Notes under the pieces: model-generated | What the model was told of the DNA's origin: nothing | Database searches by the model: none | The model's input: the letters and a program-made list of their open reading frames with translations, nothing else | Translations under genes and position numbers: made by a program | From: Arachis hypogaea | Lineage: Eukaryota; Streptophyta; Magnoliopsida; Fabales; Fabaceae | DNA: 64,000 bases | Direction of reading: 5' to 3' | Assembly (NCBI RefSeq): GCF_003086295.3 | Contig: NC_092053.1 | Span: 114,957,905 to 115,021,904, forward strand | Part shown: piece by piece, positions 59,039 through 64,000 of the stretch | Position numbering within the stretch: position 1 is the first letter of the stretch | Layout of the letters: the number at the start of each line of letters is the position of its first letter

Positions 59039-62000
59039 CTAGCAGTTGATTCCACACTGCTGAACATCAGGACCGGTGACTTTGGTAGTGAACGGGTCGA
59101 TTCGGACCCATAACAGAGAGAAAATGGAAGCAAGCAGAATGGACCAGACCACAACGATGGTCGGCGTTCTGTTCTGCCGTCCCATAAGACCCTTGAGGAA
59201 GGGGTAGAGATGGATGATCACCCAAAATGCAAAGAAAAGCTTACCAAAGAGGGGACCCCATGACTGGTACCCACTGTTAATGGCATAGGAGATACCTGCA
59301 ACAACCCCCACCAAGTTTATGATGAGAAGAGTCGTCGGCGGAATGAGAAGGGTTGTCCATTTGAACATGTAGAGTTCTGCAAAGTCCCCATCTTCATCTG
59401 ATGCCTTTGATGTAACAGTGAAGTTGGTGTCAATTCCGGCAAGCACCTTGAGTAAACCTTGGAACACAGCAAAAAGATGGGCTGAAACACCACCAATAAC
59501 CCAAAACTGTTCATTTCTCCACCACTCATCAATTCCGACACCGCTCCACCTCATCTCAAGGATACCAGTGGCAAAGATGGAAAGAAAGAGAGAGATAAAC
59601 CATATACTTGCTATGTTACTAATCTGCAAGAAAAAAATGCAAGTTAAAATACCAGGGCATAAGATAACATCTCAGGGAATTGCATGTTTCCTCAAGAGAA
59701 TTAAGGGTGGGTTTGGTTTGCGTTTTCATTTTCTGTTTTAATTTTCAATATTTTCTGTTTTTTCTAGATTTTGGGAAGGAAAAAGAGAAAACAGTAAAAT
59801 CAATAAAATCCGATTTTCTATTTTCATCTCCTGCTCTGCTCTCTATTTTTTGTTCACAAAATTCTGAAAACAGAAAATACAGAAAATCAAAACACGAACC
59901 AAACGAACTCTTAATTTTTCAAATAATGTAAACTGCATAAAATTACGAACCTGTGGAATAATGAATTTGTTAGTGAGGAGACAGACAGCAGGCAAGGTAC
60001 AATACATGAGAAGGGGAATGGAAGTGATTGGATAGATTGTGGTGTTAATATATGCAAACCTCTCCAGCCACTTTAGTCTTCCACTATAACCATACCAGAT
60101 GGGACAGTGTCGACTTAGAAGAATTTCCACCGAACCTAAAGCCCATCGAAGCACTTGGTTCAGACGATCTGAAAGATTGATAGGAGCAGAACCTTTAAAC
60201 GCTGCGAGCTTGGGCATGCAATATATGGACCGCCAACCACGGGCGTGCATCTTAAATCCAGTAAGAATATCTTCTGTGACAGAACCATAGATCCATCCTA
60301 TCTGTAGAACAGAAGAAAAATAGTTAGTAACTTTAAAGATAATATTCTGTTTTAATTCTAATAAGACATGTTCATTAAAATAGGGGCATCCATATTCAAT
60401 TCAGTAATTCAGGTTAAGAATCAGAAAACACAGTTCTGCCAAATTAGTTTTAGATCAGCCTTTTTTTTATTTATTATTTGTAGTCATGAAACCACAAAAA
60501 CTGTGTAAGGCCACGCATACCTCACATCTATACAGTGGCATGGAGATAATTTAAATAAATAAAACAAAATAAAATAAAAAAATGGATGTCTGGGTACAAA
60601 AGAAAAGTTCCCATTGCTAAACACAGATTAGATGAGATGTTTACTACCCAATCATTTTAAGTGCTTCCACAACGCAGACTTATAACTATGATTCATGAAC
60701 CCGCCCCTCATCTTTTTCACTCAATAAATCAATAAGGAAAAAAAAGTAGGAAAAATTGCCTCAAGCAAAATCTATATAGAGTTGAATAAAATATTGGCAC
60801 ATTTGTAAATGATAGCATCATGCTCATTCATGTTTTGGAATCCCACTCTTAACTGCCTTTCTTTCTCAAGAAGGCCTTGTTTAATTTCAAGCATAACTCA
60901 AATCCTAAAGTATGATTAGATGGCTTCACATAACATATCAATATCACTAAAGGAGAATCTGGCCTATATATCTAGATTAATTCAGAGTCTTGTCTCTCAC
61001 TGCCCAAACTCTTTAGACTGCGTTTGTCTACGTAACGGGACACTGAGACAAAGACATAGAGATACAAAATCGTGTTTGACAGATGAGACATGGACAGAAA
61101 CATTGTGTCCAGAGACACTGAATTAGTGTATTTTATGTCCATCCTGACAGAAAAGACACAAAGATACTAATAAGAGACACAACTTATTTTTTATTTTTCT
61201 TTCATTATTCTTGTTAATTTTTTATAATTATACTTTTTTACTATTATATTTTTCTTCTCAAATTTTTTGGATGAAAAAAAAAAAGAGAATAAATTGGATT
61301 TTCATAGTATGTTCTAGTTTATCACCAAACAGAATACAAGAACACAAAATTTTGTGTATCTGTCCTGTGTCTTGTTTTCAAGTGTCTTGTCTTATCCTGT
61401 TCTCTGAAACAAACGCAGCCTTATAGATGGGATGCAACTGGGGGAACAAGAAACATGAAAGAGCAACATAAAGTAATCTCTTACCTCAGTTCCCCATTCT
61501 GACTTATCCTCATAACCACAACTGATGACATGAATAGCCTCCTTAAGAAGAGTTTCTGGAGTAGCAGACTGAGGAACACCACCATTTTCCATGAGTGTGG
61601 AGGCAACAAAAACAGCAGATTGACCAAACCTTTTCTCAAGGCTCATTTGTGACATGAGTAGTGATTTCTCATCGTCAAATCCAGCACCTGAATATAATAT
61701 TGTATACAAAAAGGAAAGAGCTAAGTAATTAAAGCAACTCCAAACATATTGCTATGTGAAATATGCAACAAAGATTTTGAAGGTAGGTAGCACAAAACAA
61801 ATGAGTAGGTAAATACAATTTCTAAAAGCGGCTCCAAATGGAATAAACATGACAAGGCAAAAGTCAAGAGATATTCAACACACATACCTTCAACCCCTTC
61901 TTCTATATCCTCTAGATTGTAGATGGGCACAGTTGGGTCAACATTCTTCTGCGATTTTTTCTTGTCTTTACCCTTCTTGCTAGATTTTGAGCTCTTATTT

Positions 62001-64000
62001 CTCTTTCCACCACAGAGTGAAGAGATCAACCCAGCTTTTTTGTGCTTGGGCTTTATAGGAGGTTCATAACCATATAAAGCCGTTCTGTTAAATACACATC
62101 CAGTGCCCACATATACGGGCCCCTGAATTCCATCCAAACCTCTCAAATTTATCTGTTAAGAAAATGACAAGCAAGGGAACTAGTTATTGCAACGAAGTCA
62201 AATTCATGTATGCATAAAGTACAAGGGACAATTCATGATACAAGAATCAAAGGCAACATATGAATCTTGATGTTAAAAAATAGCAAACATCAAATTAATA
62301 CGTTGTGTATGTACTTACATCAAAGAAAACAGTATTACGATTTGCGTAACGATCATTTCTATCAATACCGTCAAATCTCTGAGGAAACTGAACGTAGCAA
62401 ACATTTTTCCCAAGATTGGGATCCATCATAAAACACATAGCTTCTCTCAAGGCCTTGCTGTTGTTTATGTAGTGATCACAATCAAGATTCAATAAGAAAG
62501 GTCCATTGGTAAGGACAGCTGATACTCGAACCTGAAACAGTTATATGATTGACACCAATGACTTGAGTGCATGATTGAATATAAGTAATCAATTTCCAAA
62601 TCTTTAATGCGAAACACCACTCACAAGTGCATTCATGGCACCGGCCTTCTTGTGATGTTGGAAACCAGGACGCTTTTCACGAGAAACATATACTAGACGT
62701 GGAAGTTCATTACCCTCAGTGTCAAGACCTCCACTTTGCCCCAAGAAAACCTATAGATAGCGAATGCAAACTGGTGAATGACACACTTAAAACTTCCTTA
62801 CATTCATTACCAAATTCTAACAAAGGCATGGTGCTAGACTTGCCCACATATAATCAGCTTCAGAAAGAAACATAAAAATATCACTCACGAAACTATTATC
62901 AACATTTACTCCATCTAGGTAGATAAAGTTTTTTCAAGACTATTTCAAAGATAATGTATAATGCACTACGTGAGATCTCATGCAGCCAAATAAAAATTAA
63001 ATATATAAATAAATAAATAAATACAAGTAAATCACCTGTATCATTCCTGGATGGTCTCTGGTGTTGTTTCCAGGCCATGGGGTACCATCTTGCATCACCC
63101 ATCCTTCTTCAGGAACTTTTTGTGCCTTCGCAACAAGTCCATTCACACGGATCTTAAATTCTTCATATTCTCTCTATGAAATAGACAAAGGAAACATATT
63201 AAAATTGGCTCTAAGAAACATGAGTAGTGTGCAGTTCACAAGCATTTGGACCTCAGGAAAGTTTCTTTGCTAGCCAATTTCTTACCTTCATTGCTCTACG
63301 ATCTTTGACAAATGATGGTTGAACCTTGTCTTTCAAGTAGTCAATCTTTTGTGCGAAGTACCACTCAGGTGCCCTGGGTTCAATGCTGTATTTCTTGCAG
63401 AAAGGAACCCATTTCCTTGCAAATTCAGATGTCTCAGCTAGAGCTTCAAATGTCAGCATAGCAGCACCATCATCAGAAACATAGCAGGAAACCTTATCAA
63501 CTGGGTAGTCAACAGCAAGTATGGATAGTACAGTATTGGCAGTCACAAGTGGGGGCTCCTTTAATGGATCCACGGTACTGACAAAAATGTCAACAGCTGC
63601 AAGCTGTGATGGTTCTCCCTCGCGATCATATCTAGAAGTCACATGGATTGTGTCAAAAGAACATCCGAAAGTTAAGGAAAAACTATGAAATATGTCAAAT
63701 ACTTTCTTAGCACAGAAAGAAAATTTTACCTTATTGCAAGCCTGTCAAGATATGTTTCACGGTTCACAGGTAACCACTTAGGGAACTGATCCAATATCCA
63801 AGATATGGCAAACCAAATCTCACAAATAACAGATATTAACCACAATGCAAATGCATTGGGCACAGGATTTGTTATTCGGTAATGCAGAAAGATGCAGAGG
63901 ATAACCAGCCGCAGAACAATGACCATACGGTATGGATTTATCCTAGAAGATGGAATAGAAACCTTCCTGGAGAGAGGTTGTCGAGCTTCATCATTCCTGC
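59039..64000 (-). CDS. CESA3: Cellulose synthase catalytic subunit, CESA3-like (5' part outside window)
   Basis: Plasma-membrane glycosyltransferase that makes beta-1,4-glucan from UDP-glucose in the rosette complex. Exons in gene order: 63,730-64,000 (partial), 63,286-63,631, 63,036-63,173, 62,625-62,750, 62,319-62,531, 61,888-62,152, 61,495-61,688, 59,951-60,301, 59,039-59,623. All introns have GT...AG ends and the joined frame stays open for about 829 codons to TAG. The first exon holds two membrane segments ([29 protein letters not shown]). Catalytic motifs are DDG ([10 protein letters not shown]), DCD ([10 protein letters not shown]), TED (VTEDILTG) and QVLRW. The Lys/Ser-rich class-specific region is in exon 61,888-62,152. 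The last two exons hold the C-terminal membrane segments and end CGINC, a CESA3/7-type end; the whole fits primary-wall CESA3 best. About 250 N-terminal residues with the RING-type zinc finger are off the edge. A conserved [11 protein letters not shown] reads [11 protein letters not shown]. Confidence 0.95.
59705..59911. mobile_element. Tourist-like MITE (207 bp) in the last CesA intron
   Basis: TSD TAA on both sides. The ends are GGGTGGGTTTGGTTTGCG and, reversed, AGAGTTCGTTTGGTTCG. The interior is AT-rich with inverted CATTTTCTGTTTT / AAAACAGAAAAT. It fills most of the 327-bp intron 59,624-59,950. Confidence 0.82.
61016..61420. mobile_element. Tourist-like MITE (405 bp) in a CesA intron
   Basis: TSD TTA at 61,013-61,015 and 61,421-61,423. 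The ends are GACTGCGTTTGT and, reversed, GGCTGCGTTTGT. Same family as 42,865-43,230. It lies in the longest intron of the gene (60,302-61,494, 1,193 bp), about 75 bp downstream of a 5' splice site on the minus strand. Confidence 0.88.

Noticed and set aside
60180..60215. CesA substitution PAFKG to AAFKG as evidence of a pseudogene
   Set aside because: All exons are open, splice sites are intact and catalytic motifs are present. One conservative change is not enough, although it is noted in the gene entry.

Overview
The window is plant nuclear DNA: an AT-rich, repeat-saturated block (about 1-58,000) next to the 3' two-thirds of a host cellulose synthase gene on the minus strand (59,039-64,000, running off the right edge). 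Intron-containing genes, TE families (Tekay-, Athila- and Ty1/copia-type LTR elements, MULE, CACTA, hAT, Tourist, Helitron, L1 LINE) and the CesA exon structure point to a dicot. From memory of family sequences, the MULE and Athila copies look most like legume (Arachis/peanut) repeats; that is inference.

Layout. (1) 1-11,901: a large non-coding LTR retroelement (LARD-like) with about 4.5-kb LTRs; its 3' LTR cuts a decayed MULE transposase (11,902-12,970, minus). (2) about 13,640-37,362: one decayed Helitron, recognised by RPA-like exons, a PIF1-type helicase and a worn 3' terminus. It is split by a Pack-type CACTA element (16,648-20,907) carrying exon fragments of host genes (PRPP synthetase, an AGC/NDR-type kinase, ethanolamine-phosphate cytidylyltransferase), by a complete 10.8-kb Athila-type element (21,893-32,725, TSD GGTAT), and by two copies of one hAT family in opposite orientation. 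(3) about 37,369-45,134: a second copy of the Helitron 5' region, head-to-tail after the first, with its own nested MITEs, a foldback, a hAT element (8-bp TSD, empty site present in copy 1) and a solo LTR (45,135-47,367, TSD AATAG) that itself holds a MULE-type MITE. (4) 47,373-50,311: AT-rich DNA with a hAT-like element. (5) 50,312-57,454: a Ty1/copia element whose integrase is split by a 5'-truncated LINE (13-bp TSD). (6) 57,455-59,038: spacer, then the CESA3-like gene, whose introns hold two Tourist-like MITEs.

The only gene that looks intact and functional is the cellulose synthase. No TE open reading frame is complete: all carry stops, frameshifts or lost catalytic residues. Most useful for follow-up are the nested insertion chronology with internal empty sites, the multi-gene capture inside the CACTA element, and the GC-rich inverted-repeat cassettes that occupy the same place in two Athila-type LTRs but differ in sequence. 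No tRNA, rRNA or CRISPR was seen.
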